DNA from: Epithemia pelagica
Lineage: Eukaryota > Bacillariophyta > Bacillariophyceae > Surirellales > Surirellaceae
Reading direction: 5' to 3'
Assembly: GCA_946965045.2 (NCBI GenBank)
Contig: OX337230.1
Coordinates: 2,356,001-2,420,000 of the forward strand
DNA length: 64,000 nt
The position numbers and the translations under genes were made by a program. Positions within the stretch are counted from its first letter, which is position 1, and each line of letters starts with the position of its first letter. Below are positions 28,901 through 36,921 of the stretch, piece after piece. Below the pieces are notes generated by a model, which ran no database searches, was not told where the DNA came from, and was given only the letters and a program-made list of their open reading frames with translations.

Positions 28901-30965
28901 TGCGTCGATTGGAGATTGCTGCAACGGTGCGGAAATGGAGGTGCTTGGAAATAGTGTGACAAAAAATGTGACCTTGGACGTAGAAATTGTCCGCGCATAT
29001 CGTCACGCGTCGGTGTTCGTTCTTGATTTTGGTAGGGATATCCGTTGGGACTACTTGTGGTGCAGCGGGTGTCGGTCGCTTTACGGTTTTGCCTTTGATG
29101 GTGGCGGGGTCTGGACCGTAAATTTTTAGGGCGCGTTTGGCATCTTCGGGGGTGACGGGACAGTTTTGGACGACATTGTTTGCCAGTGCGTCGAGGAAAT
29201 CGCGTTGGGAGGGTCGACCGAGTTGCCTGTAAAGAGTACGGGCACGATCCGCTCCTTCGACCTCACGGGGGGAGTACCCAGTCGCACTATTGAGAAAAAG
29301 GTAAGGGGCAGAAGGAGAATTAATAGAGTTAGTGGGATCGTTCACATCAAAATAATAGAGACCCATGGGACTCTCTTTGAAAAGCATTACCGAACCATCC
29401 TTCCGGTGCACAGCAATGGCGGAGGCACCAGCAGTGTCCATGGTCACACGGCACCGCTGACGGACAGCAGCAAGGGATAGGATGTTGGCCAGAGATTGTG
29501 GGTTGAACCATACTTCGCCAAAATTGGGGATGTCCCCAACAAGGCGAGAGATTTGGGAACCGCCATTGGTGTAGACCGTGAGGGGGGAAGCGGCAGGGCG
29601 GATGTTTTGGAGCAAGGTGGCATTTCGGAAGACGGATACTGTGGACTGGCTGTCCAACAAAACCCAAGAATCGGGTATAGCAACATGGCGTGATTGCGAG
29701 AAACAACAATCAAAATGCAGAAAGGTGAAGTTGTGGACGGGACCATGGCTTTGGAGCATGGTAACCCCAGTGGCTGCCTCGTTGTTATCGGTCCGATGCG
29801 GACACTGGCTTGCATAATGACCAGGACCCTGGCAATGGAAGCAGATGATGGCTTCATGCAGAATGCCGTCGAGGCCAGGGACGGGAGCGGTTGTTGTTTG
29901 GGCAAACTGGAGCCCATTACTGGTTGAAGATTGTCCTTGTTGCTGATTCTGCGGTTGGCGGGGTCCGCGATAACTCACCAACATACCATATGCCGCCGTG
30001 ACGTCGACGGGGTACTGATCCGTCCCACGGGTGAATTGGTTCTCCAATTCGATGAGAAGATTTCCAAACCGTTTCTTATCCGCTCCCTTCAGGAACTGGA
30101 TAGCCAGGGCACGATCACGACTCATGCGTTTCTTCGTTTCGGAGGTTGTAATGACGTCGGGATCCAAATATTTGACAATGAGATCCTGTGATCCTTTGTC
30201 TACTCCAACTGAGCCTCCATAATGTTCAAGGACATCGATGTTTTCCTTGAATTGATGCAGGTAATCCGAGAGAGGTTCATCGGGTTGTTGTCGGTGGAGG
30301 TAAAAATTGGTGTACGCGTCGTTCAGGGACGCATACCCATATCGTTTTTCTTCAAATTTGTGCCTGATCCCTTTGATTTGGGTCAGCAACCAAGCACAAT
30401 CGCAAGCTAGTCGGGAGGTATCATACTTTTCTAATCCTTGTAGTTTGGCTTTCATAGCCTCACTGCACTGCCCCCAAATTATGGCATAGGCTGCTTGCAA
30501 ATTACTTTTGAGTATTTCGCATCGAGTAACATAGGCGGCGACTTGTTTCTCGAAGATTGCAATCTTCAAACGACTCGTCTCTTCGTCTGGGAGATTGGCT
30601 GGCTCTTGAACGGACGGATTCTTCAAATCTCGGGTAAGGACCACCATGTCGCCCGCATGCTTGAACGTCTTCGCGAAGTGTTCCTCTAATGCTTCAAGTG
30701 TTCGGGTGAACTGTCGCTTGTCATTGCATTCATGGAACACTTGAAACACGTGGCCGTTCATGCCTTCCGTGTTGCCCTTGAATGCATTACTACTCGTGTG
30801 GCCTCCTCTGCCTCCACGACCTCCGCGTCCACCACGTCCTCTTCCTCGTCCACGGCCTCTTCCTCCTCGGCCTGGACCACCAGTACCACGTCCTTCAGGC
30901 GTGGTACCTGGCAAACTGGGGGCGCCGTCCTGGCTGGACGGGTTGGACGCGCTCGAACTGCTCAT
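25737..30965 (-). CDS. Copia gag-pol polyprotein
   Basis: The open frame begins at a GTG (31022), with the first ATG at 30965. Positions here count from the GTG (1761 aa; subtract 19 for the ATG product). Gly/Arg box at 44-74, gag to ~390, zinc knuckle CFHCQGPGHYASQC at 394-407, protease with DSQST at 457-461 (where D-S/T-G is usual), integrase with D in ICADN (~678), D in LHADNEF (~735) and E in QVERSIRTIKER (764), an acidic Asp/Glu linker (~910-1070), reverse transcriptase with YVDDL, and RNase H with KSSTEAEVVGA and HVDIRYFFIKDRI. No stop or frameshift is seen. The C-terminus lies in the 3' LTR. The overlap with ORF1 is 71 nt from the ATG (128 nt from the GTG). The DSQ protease and weak HHCC integrase zinc site are departures from textbook Copia. 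Confidence 0.93.
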   Translation of the reverse strand: MSSSSASNPSSQDGAPSLPGTTPEGRGTGGPGRGGRGRGRGRGRGGRGGRGGRGGHTSSNAFKGNTEGMNGHVFQVFHECNDKRQFTRTLEALEEHFAKTFKHAGDMVVLTRDLKNPSVQEPANLPDEETSRLKIAIFEKQVAAYVTRCEILKSNLQAAYAIIWGQCSEAMKAKLQGLEKYDTSRLACDCAWLLTQIKGIRHKFEEKRYGYASLNDAYTNFYLHRQQPDEPLSDYLHQFKENIDVLEHYGGSVGVDKGSQDLIVKYLDPDVITTSETKKRMSRDRALAIQFLKGADKKRFGNLLIELENQFTRGTDQYPVDVTAAYGMLVSYRGPRQPQNQQQGQSSTSNGLQFAQTTTAPVPGLDGILHEAIICFHCQGPGHYASQCPHRTDNNEAATGVTMLQSHGPVHNFTFLHFDCCFSQSRHVAIPDSWVLLDSQSTVSVFRNATLLQNIRPAASPLTVYTNGGSQISRLVGDIPNFGEVWFNPQSLANILSLAAVRQRCRVTMDTAGASAIAVHRKDGSVMLFKESPMGLYYFDVNDPTNSINSPSAPYLFLNSATGYSPREVEGADRARTLYRQLGRPSQRDFLDALANNVVQNCPVTPEDAKRALKIYGPDPATIKGKTVKRPTPAAPQVVPTDIPTKIKNEHRRVTICADNFYVQGHIFCHTISKHLHFRTVAAISNRRKATLEKEIKDVINMYHARGFEVTDLHADNEFAPIQQRILPVLSNIVAADDHVGQVERSIRTIKERVRALVHGLPYRRYPSLLVREIVAHAVRTLNQLPSRKGVSTTMSPRKIVTGLPDPDFNNMRIEFRHYAQIFEERRRTNTTAPRTIGAIALNPTGNTQGSYYFLSLDTGARVTRQQWTELPITQAVIDRVEELAEQQDQPLIDGELFFEWAPNIPIIDDNNEVPNDNDDLLNNDESDEEAEEETNDGNSDDSDPNENDVESSSDEPPASDEDDDDEPPMVSTTDDEDNDDDNDDDDDHGEIEEEEGAHNEMDEDEGANGPDEDEGAHHTQEDQDEDEGANEYDEHSDEDGDGEATAMSEDDMPQHEYNLRSDRTRSYSHRLDHQMDTADGSTSYMHMQFLQRAIRHATTNVNERKPIHSLVAHFIFTQMSAQAGIKKHGQKAIDALLKEFTQLDNQDTFDPQDASKLTAQQKKAALRSVNVIKEKRCGKIKGRSCADGRSQRPHYDKSETASPALSTDTLIMSLIIDAIERRKVITADIAGAYLNAFMRDYVLMKLTGDVVDIFCQIDEKYKKFVVMEGKTKVLYVRLNKALYGCVQSALLWYELFSTTLKEMGFELNPYDPCVANKMINGRQCTVTWYVDDLKASHVEEKVIEDVVAAIEAKFGKMSVCRGKEHTYLGMKITINDNGTVSIIMPQYIDEAIDMFGENVTQGASTPARKGLFTIKKNSPILSKEKKDKFHSIVAKLLYLSQRARIDIQTAIAFLCTRVAKCTVDDWAKLKRVLQYLYATKELEYIVGADDVPHLKTWVDASFAVHDDMRSHTGGVMSLGRGAIIAKSRKQKLNTKSSTEAEVVGASDYLPNTIWAKRFLEAQGYEIASTKFAQDNQSAIKLEKNGRASAGKQSRHVDIRYFFIKDRIKQENIDIHYCPTEEMLADFYTKPLQGSLFIKFRDVLLGHKPIDSLQGSPCDSSTHEERVGNNDEDEKMIHESSEPPGDQIETMTRTTYRGSHEQLREREGKRVTFADVVKYGKPKTSEAKKTSAHSLEIIKKIK

Positions 30966-31638
30966 CCTTCTCTGCGGAGAGATATCGGATGTTGTTCTTA
31001 CCTCGTCGAACGTCCTGGCCACTATCAGTGTGGACGATTACTTGATATGCGGTGACTCGGGCAACAACACCCGTGCCGTCACGAATGGTTGGCACTTCTC
31101 CGACGTGGAGCGAAGCGGGGTTGACAATTCGAACTATGTCTCCCACTCGGAAAGCTCTCCTTTTCTTGTGGATGATGTACCGCTTCCCTGAAACCGCTGA
31201 TGTCCACAAGGTGCAGCCACTTTTCAATGCCGAGAGTTCCGCTGTTGTGTACGTGATTGGTTCTCTTTCAGCTCCTTCGTTCTCCGAATAAAGAGTGGTA
31301 TCGCCGTCCGACTCTTGTCCTCGAGATTGTTGGTGACGAATGACTCCAACGACTTCCACGCTTGAACTGGCCACACTGGATGCAGTGGGCGATGATCGTT
31401 GATACTTGTTTCTTCTCTGCGCGGCCGCCGGCTTCTTTTCCGACTGGCTGCCTTCTTCACTGTCGCCTCTCTCGTACCCTCCGGGCTGGGACTTTGCCCC
31501 AGTGGCAACCTGTGTCGCTTCAACGATGGGAACTTCCCGGATGCTCTTGATTCGGGCAAGCACTTCTCTCTGTCGAGTTGTGAGTTCTTCGAGTTCTTGG
31601 ATAAGTTCGTCGATCTCTTGTTTGTTTGGGCTGGACAT
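30895..31638 (-). CDS. Retrotransposon ORF1 with SH3/KOW-like C-terminal domain
   Basis: 247-aa frame starting at ATG 31638, 62 nt inside the 5' LTR. Residues ~5-35 form a coiled coil (KQEIDELIQELEELTTRQREVLARI). The middle is Ser/Gln-rich. Residues ~165-235 (AFRVGDIVRIVNPASLHVGE... VTAYQVIVHTDSGQDVRRG...NIRYL) read as a small beta-barrel of the SH3/KOW/Tudor kind, a pattern I recall in other diatom retroelement proteins. The stop at 30897-30895 lies inside gag-pol, which is in the +1 frame relative to ORF1. Gag-pol could be reached by +1 frameshifting anywhere in 30895-31022, or by starting at its own ATG. Role (RNA or nucleoprotein binding) is inference. Confidence 0.75.
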   Translation of the reverse strand: MSSPNKQEIDELIQELEELTTRQREVLARIKSIREVPIVEATQVATGAKSQPGGYERGDSEEGSQSEKKPAAAQRRNKYQRSSPTASSVASSSVEVVGVIRHQQSRGQESDGDTTLYSENEGAEREPITYTTAELSALKSGCTLWTSAVSGKRYIIHKKRRAFRVGDIVRIVNPASLHVGEVPTIRDGTGVVARVTAYQVIVHTDSGQDVRRGKNNIRYLSAEKDEQFERVQPVQPGRRPQFARYHA

Positions 31639-31700
31639 GGAAATTGCGTTGATGCGCTGAAGAGACGGTTTGTAGGATTTCGTGTTTTCTTTGGAGATAA

Positions 31701-31995
31701 TGTTGTACGATGCAAGGATGCCGTCAGCTTCGTCGCTATCGTCGTAGATGTAAAAACGTAATTTTACTTTACTTTCTTGATTATCTCCAAAGAATGAGCA
31801 CTCGTCTTTTTCGCCTCGCTCGTCTTTGGTTTCCCGTATTTTACCACGTCAGCGAACGTAACGCGCTTACCTTCTCGCTCGCGTAATTGTTCGTGACTGC
31901 CTCGATAAGTAGTTCTCGTCATTGTCTCAATTTGATCGCCGGGTGGCTCTGAGGACTCGTGGATCATTTTTTCGTCTTCGTCATTATTTCCAACA
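31701..31995 (-). repeat. 5' LTR (295 bp)
   Basis: Promoter-side LTR of the minus-strand element. It keeps the same open frame as the 3' LTR, so the interrupted host gene's first 46 codons read straight through the junction into it and stop at 31764 after 123 residues in total. Confidence 0.95.
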
Positions 31996-32000
31996 CCCCC
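31996..32000. repeat. Target-site duplication, right copy (CCCCC)
   Basis: Five C immediately outside the 5' LTR, matching 25669-25673. Confidence 0.85.
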
Positions 32001-32135
32001 TCCCCTTGGGATCGTACTCGCGATACTGTCCGCTGTCAGTGGGGCACGACGGACGAAGGGGCTTCCTGAGCGGAAATGAGCTTCCGCTGAAGTCCCAATG
32101 AGGATCAAGGCAAACGAGAGTACTCCAAATTTCAT

Positions 32136-32608
32136 CCTTGTTCTTCAGATAATGATACGGCAGTCTGAACCCTCTAAACTCAAAGAGCAATTTGTTGCCA
32201 ACTATGAAGCTGCCGATCCATCGTGTGATGGATAGTTGAATGTGTGATGGCAAAAAGTGGTTGCGATCTTTCAGGGTCAACTGGCCAATGAAAACTAATC
32301 ACGATTTTTCATTTAAATGAGTCTCAAGATACTTTCTGGAATCTAACAGTATTCGGTATCCGTATTCGTATTCGGTATCAGCATTCGGTAGTCGTACTGG
32401 TAATGGTACCAGTACGAGTACGAGGCAGTATCTATCAGTATTCGGTATCCGTATTCGTATTCGGTATCCGTACTCGGTACTCGTACGATTACGAGGTAAG
32501 TACGAGTATGGGTTTTTCATGTTTTTGCTAGGTATAGGGTTGCGCTATCCAGAACAAAGCAGCAAGCAGCATTGTATCTTAAAGTAGTTCCATCAGATGA
32601 TCGATTTA
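32136..32608. other. 5' flank of the interrupted gene, with simple-sequence repeats
   Basis: Holds the promoter side of the interrupted membrane-protein gene (-) and the 3' side of the CSB-like gene (-). A degenerate pentamer/hexamer region (TATTCG/GGTATC/GTACGA) spans about 32341-32515. Confidence 0.5.
32347..32468. repeat. Direct repeat of a ~33-bp TATTCGGTATC-rich block
   Basis: The block starting CAGTATTCGGTATCCGTATT at 32347 recurs at 32436 (89 bp apart), embedded in related TATTCGG / GTACGAG simple sequence on both sides. Confidence 0.7.
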
Positions 32609-35600
32609 TCATGAGGGCATCCATCGGCCGTTTTCTAACTTTGCCACTGACTTGAGGAGTTGTCGAAATATGGCAATATCATTGCTTGAAATGTCTGAAA
32701 ACGCTTTTAGGATGTCGTCCGTCGACGGTCGTCGTTTTCGGACGTACTCTTTGATACGCAGCAAAAGCTGTGTATAGTCATTCCTGTTTTCCACTGGTTT
32801 GTCGGAGGCTCGTACGGTTGCAGTCCGTTGCCTTAGGGATGCCAACAACCCCTGGGAAGAACCGGGTACGTTAGATCCTTGCGATAATGGTCCACCTGGT
32901 ACTCCAAACCGCTGTGCTTCACCTAAACCTTGATGGCCATTTGAGGAAACACTCTCTCGAAGGGCTTTTGCTGCTTCACGGGCAACTCGTTTCGCTTCAT
33001 GTTCCATTTCGGCCGAAGTTGCTTTGCCGGATGACGAATTTTCCACAACATTGTGGTCAAAGATTGCAGCAAGTCCTTTGCTTCTCATCACGTCTCGCAG
33101 GTTAGTCTCCTGTTCTTGTTGATTTTCTACATCAATGACACCAGCCCCTCTGGTCTTTTCTCCAGTTTCTGTCACGCCATGCCCACCAGCCTGTATACTG
33201 CCACTGTCATGTTTCAAAGTGAACAGATCTCGTAGATCGCTAGCCGAGAAAAGTCGTCTTTGTCTTGGATCCTGAAGGACGCGGTTCGAAAGCGCTGTTT
33301 TGAAAATTTGACGCTGATAAATTTTTTCTTCAACTGTTCCTGCTGTGATGAGCCGATAGACAGTAACCTCTTTCTTCTGCCCAAATCTCCAAGCCCGTTC
33401 GCGAGCTTGTGCATCGATTTGAGGGTTCCAATCAGGAGAATACAGACACACACGGCTAGCGCCTATACAAAGGAAATTTAGACAATATCAAGTAGTCCCG
33501 CAAACAACACCATACTAAGAAATCACGTACCGGTAAGATTCAGCCCGACACCACCTTACAAAGGCGAGACAAAAAGTGAGAATCATGCCATGTCCAACCA
33601 TGTCAACTTTCAGTCCTTACCAGTCCTAGTTGTGCAAAGCATCGCGAAGTACGATTCGTCAGAATTGAATGTGTCGACCAGGCGTTGACGAGCGGCAACG
33701 TTCGTATTTCCATCCAATCTCGCAAATTTATACCCTCGCATCATCATGAACTGCTGAACAATGTTTAGCATCTTGCGCCATTGGCAAAAGATCAAGACCC
33801 GGTGACCTTGTTTCTTCCAAAGAGGAAGAATTTTCGAAAGAACCTCAAGTTTGCCCGAGCGTTCCATCAGCGTCTCCTCTTCTTGAATATCGTCCTCACA
33901 ATCTTCATCGTCATCTGATTCAACGTAGTCATTGGAAAAGCCATTCTTAACAAATCGCTCCAACGAGCCTTCGTTTGGATCGCACACGAGATCAGGGTGA
34001 TTGCAAATTTTCCGAAGCATTGTAATTGCTCCTAGAAGATTACTTGTTCCCCTCATAACCTTGGCAACCGCATCCGATCGTAGATACGATTCATATAAAG
34101 TCCTCTGTCTGTCACTCAACCGACAGAAAAGAACGTGCTCTGTTTTCGATGGCATCCGGCTTACTTCTTTAACGTCCTTTTTAAGCCTTCGCAAAAGATA
34201 TGGTTCAATAAGATCTCTTAAAACGAGCGCACATCGGTAGGCTAATTGCGCTTGCATCGGAGACGCATTCGAGTAGCCTCCCTTTTTAATCGGATCCGCG
34301 AACTCCTGTTCAAACGCGGGTAATGTTCCGAGTCTTCCAGGAAAACAAAAATCAACAATGCTCCACAATTCTCTCAAATCATTCATGATTGGGGTTCCTG
34401 ACATGGCAATACGATGAGGCGTGCTAAATCGTTTGCATGCGAGGGTAATGTCTGCATCGGGATTGCGAATCTTTTGAGCTTCATCCAAAACAATGTAGGA
34501 GAAATTGTGGCCCACATAGATGCTCGAGTTGCGCCGAACATTCTCATAAGTGGTCACGATTGCATACCCTGTCCCGCAAAATGAGTGCGCAGGAAGAGTA
34601 TCCAAATCTTCTTCATCGATGCACTCGTTGATGCGATTTGATCGACATCTGCGCAACCACTTATCCAACATGGCCAACATTTTTGGAGTCAAGGTACGAG
34701 GAATTTGATCTACTTCGCCAGAAGGGTGAATTAATATTCGACGGAGTCCAGGAGCCCATATTGCCAGCTCTGCGAGCCAATGGTTCAACATGGTGGCAGG
34801 GACCACAATCAGACAGGATCTCATTTTTCGACAGGAAGCCAAACTCCCCAAAAACGCTGAGACGGACACTGTTTTCCCCAATCCCTGTAAAGACAAACAT
34901 GTTTGTCAAACGATTGATCAAAAAGGGAAACGTGAGATCAATGAATCGCGACACTGGGAGTACGACGTTTTTCGTGTAGCTACCATTTCGTCTGGAATTC
35001 ATATCAGCCACAACACAAGAAACATAGAAAACCAAGATCAGCATGAAACAGCAACGTCATCCGTAACAAAGAAAGAACAGTTTACATGAGTAAGTCCTCT
35101 CAAACTGCAGATATTCGCGAGAGACCAGAATGGAACACTTGCCTCCCAAGATACCTCCCGCTTCTTCCTTGTGCCAATTCCACATGAATTCCAAACCGTC
35201 GCGTTGGTATCCAAACAATCGGTCATTAATCCAGGCCGGAACTAACAAACCGTGTCCATAATCGCGCGCACCTCCAGCACCGAGAGTGCCATCCGGGTCG
35301 TCTCGTTCTGCCATTTCCCTCATTCTTCCAATACCATGCTCCACCCAATCATCTACCCGATCTTCGTAGTCAATCTCATTCATGTCGTCCAACGGATCCC
35401 TTGATTGTTTGGTAACAGGTTCTGCTACTGATATTTTCGCATTTCGCTTTCGTTTCCTGGTGCTCTTCGGCCGATTATATGAATCGTCCAGAATGTCTTG
35501 AGCCTCTTCTTTGACCTCGTGACGAAAAGACACATTGTTGTTTCCACCAAGCCGTTTGCTCCGTCTCGTTGTTCGTCCTTGATGTTGGCAAGACTCCATG

Positions 35601-36685
35601 TGAGCAGCGAGTGCAGAGTCCTTTTGAGACTCATTTTCATATTCAACCGACATGTTGCAAATTGGACAAATCAATGGCTCACGAAGAGACTTGGTATCCC
35701 CTTTATTGTCGTCGTTTTCTTTGACATTTTCGTCATTACTGGCTGTACCTTTGTCATCTGTGTTTTCGGGTTCTTCAAATTCTCGTTCTCCTTCTTCTTC
35801 CTCCTCCGACGATGATGATTGTTGCGCTTCCCATCGTTTGTTTCGTGATTGACGACGAGCCTCGAGCAATTGACGACGTTCATTCCGAAGCCGTTTCAAC
35901 TCCTCTCGTTGACTGGCAGTCTTGTTATCCGTGAACTCCACCGACTCTTCCTTGACACGAAGTTTCCGTGGCTGCTCGTCGTCCAAAACTTCGGGTGCTT
36001 CTTCTTGTCGCTTGTGCACCATCATGGGCACACGAGTCTTGCCACGACGACGACCCGCTCCAGACAAGGACTGTACGGATGGCACAGCCGCTGCATCGTG
36101 TCTGCGCGCTTCCGACTGTGATGGTGCACTCTCCAGTGATGGTGGTTGTGACAGAGCGACTTGTCGTCGTTTTCGCAATCGTTGTTCTTCATTGGGTCGT
36201 ACTGGCAAGTCCTCCATTGGCACTTGAGCTACTCGATGCATATATTCCAACAAAATCTGCTCCTTGAGATGCAACAGATCGCAATTTGTGGTGGTGGCAT
36301 TGTGGTCAAACTGCTGTTGTCCTTCCTGCTGCTGCAACGCCTTGCGAGTTTTGCTCAGGACGCCATGAAGGTGTGGTAAGTTGGACGAGTGGGATCCTCC
36401 ATTGCCCTTGGAGGAATGATGAATCAACGTGTCCAAGGCCGGAAAGCCAATCCCTGTCAATGTCGGAGCAAGTTGATGGGTGGCCTCACGAATCACCTGT
36501 TCTTCGTAGACCGTTTGATCGTGACGCGTCGCTTGAAGGGATTGCAACAAGGCATCTTCGTCTTCTTCATTGCTCATAATGTTGTAATAGCAATGAGAGA
36601 CTAGAGCCTGCTTTGGTCCTTTCTCAATACCAACACGATGACAAACAACAGAGGTCTGCGCGTATCTGACATCAGCTTTGTTCAT
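32609..36685 (-). CDS. ERCC6: CSB/ERCC6 (Rad26)-type SNF2 translocase with two micro-exons
   Basis: Five exons: 36685-35143, 34991-34984 (8 nt), 34884-33621, 33554-33531 (24 nt), 33462-32609. Total 3693 nt = 1231 codons, phase perfect throughout. CSB remodels stalled RNA polymerase II in transcription-coupled repair. Visible: Walker A GDEMGLGKT built from three exons, [24 protein letters not shown], the HILS-type [31 protein letters not shown], then the CSB-specific [17 protein letters not shown] and a C-terminal winged-helix region ([19 protein letters not shown]). Upstream of the helicase is a C2HC finger (C340, C343, H362, C366; CPICNMS...HMESC) of UBZ4 type, plus a charged coiled coil. 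DEAQ replaces the usual DEGH/DEAH. An alternative start is Met37 (ATG 36577). Confidence 0.9.
33531..33554 (-). other. 24-nt micro-exon of the CSB-like gene
   Basis: Flanked by TAAG (acceptor) and GTACGT (donor). It encodes the core of GGVGLNLTG in helicase motif V between RTG and ASRV. Neighbouring introns are 66 bp (33620-33555) and 68 bp (33530-33463). Confidence 0.88.
34984..34991 (-). other. 8-nt micro-exon completing Walker A of the CSB-like gene
   Basis: ACGAAATG, preceded by AG and followed by GTAGCT. With the last base of exon 1 (G at 35143) it encodes Asp-Glu-Met, giving GGILG-DEM-GLGKT with the next exon. The upstream intron (35142-34992, 151 bp) has a GCAAGT donor; the downstream one (34983-34885, 99 bp) is GTAGCT...ACAG. 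Confidence 0.85.
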
Positions 36686-36921
36686 TCATCGTCGTTCGGT
36701 ATGTGCTCGCGTTTCGTAAAACCGCGACCTACTTGAGGCAAAATTCATCTTGATTTTATCCATTTGGATGTCATTTTTCTTCGTTTTTACTAAAATGCAT
36801 CTATTTTATTACCGTATCCAGTCGCGGATCTAAGAAGCACCCTCCATCTCAACTTATTCTCCATCCCTCCGCCTGTTCCACTCTTGACCAAGCACCCTGT
36901 CACCTTACTTTAAACAGGATC
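36686..36921. promoter_or_regulatory. Divergent promoter region (CSB-like / karyopherin-like)
   Basis: 236 bp between head-to-head start codons at 36685 (-) and 36922 (+). The centre (about 36750-36815) is T/A-rich. No named element recognised. Confidence 0.4.

Larger units (their letters stand above)
25674..31995 (-). mobile_element. Complete, young Copia-type LTR retrotransposon (6.3 kb)
   Basis: Full structure on the minus strand: 5' LTR 31995-31701, ORF1 31638-30895, gag-pol 30965-25737, 3' LTR 25968-25674. LTRs are 295 bp, begin TGTTG and end CAACA, and differ at a single base. The element is flanked by 5-bp direct repeats CCCCC. Domain order protease, integrase, reverse transcriptase, RNase H is Copia-type and the style is that of diatom (CoDi-like) elements. 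The sequence just inside the 5' LTR (TTATCTCCAAAGAAAACACG) is not an obvious initiator-tRNA primer site. The polypurine stretch before the 3' LTR is weak (GAGGAGCG). Near-identical LTRs and open frames suggest recent or current mobility. Confidence 0.95.
24798..32135 (-). pseudogene. Multi-pass membrane protein gene split by a Copia retrotransposon
   Basis: The 5' part is 32135-31996 (ATG at 32135, signal peptide MKFGVLSFALILIGTSAEA, ending at a Gly-rich PRGG motif). The 3' part is 25668-24798 (TAG stop at 24800-24798). Counting the 5-bp target duplication once, the two parts give 140 + 871 = 1011 nt, exactly 337 codons with no internal stop, so the unoccupied gene encoded 336 aa. The C-terminal part holds about seven hydrophobic segments (e.g. 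WAISFGLSVIYLVLLL, YGAFIALISYLSLAMANL) and a luminal-type CDFSQDGFC. No function recognised; the RGG-then-membrane layout is common in diatom secretory-pathway proteins. The insertion interrupts codon 47. Confidence 0.85.

Noticed and set aside
30732-31191. Plus-strand Pro/Arg/Ser-rich frames over the gag N-terminus
   Set aside because: Antisense shadows of the Gly/Arg box of the retrotransposon gag.
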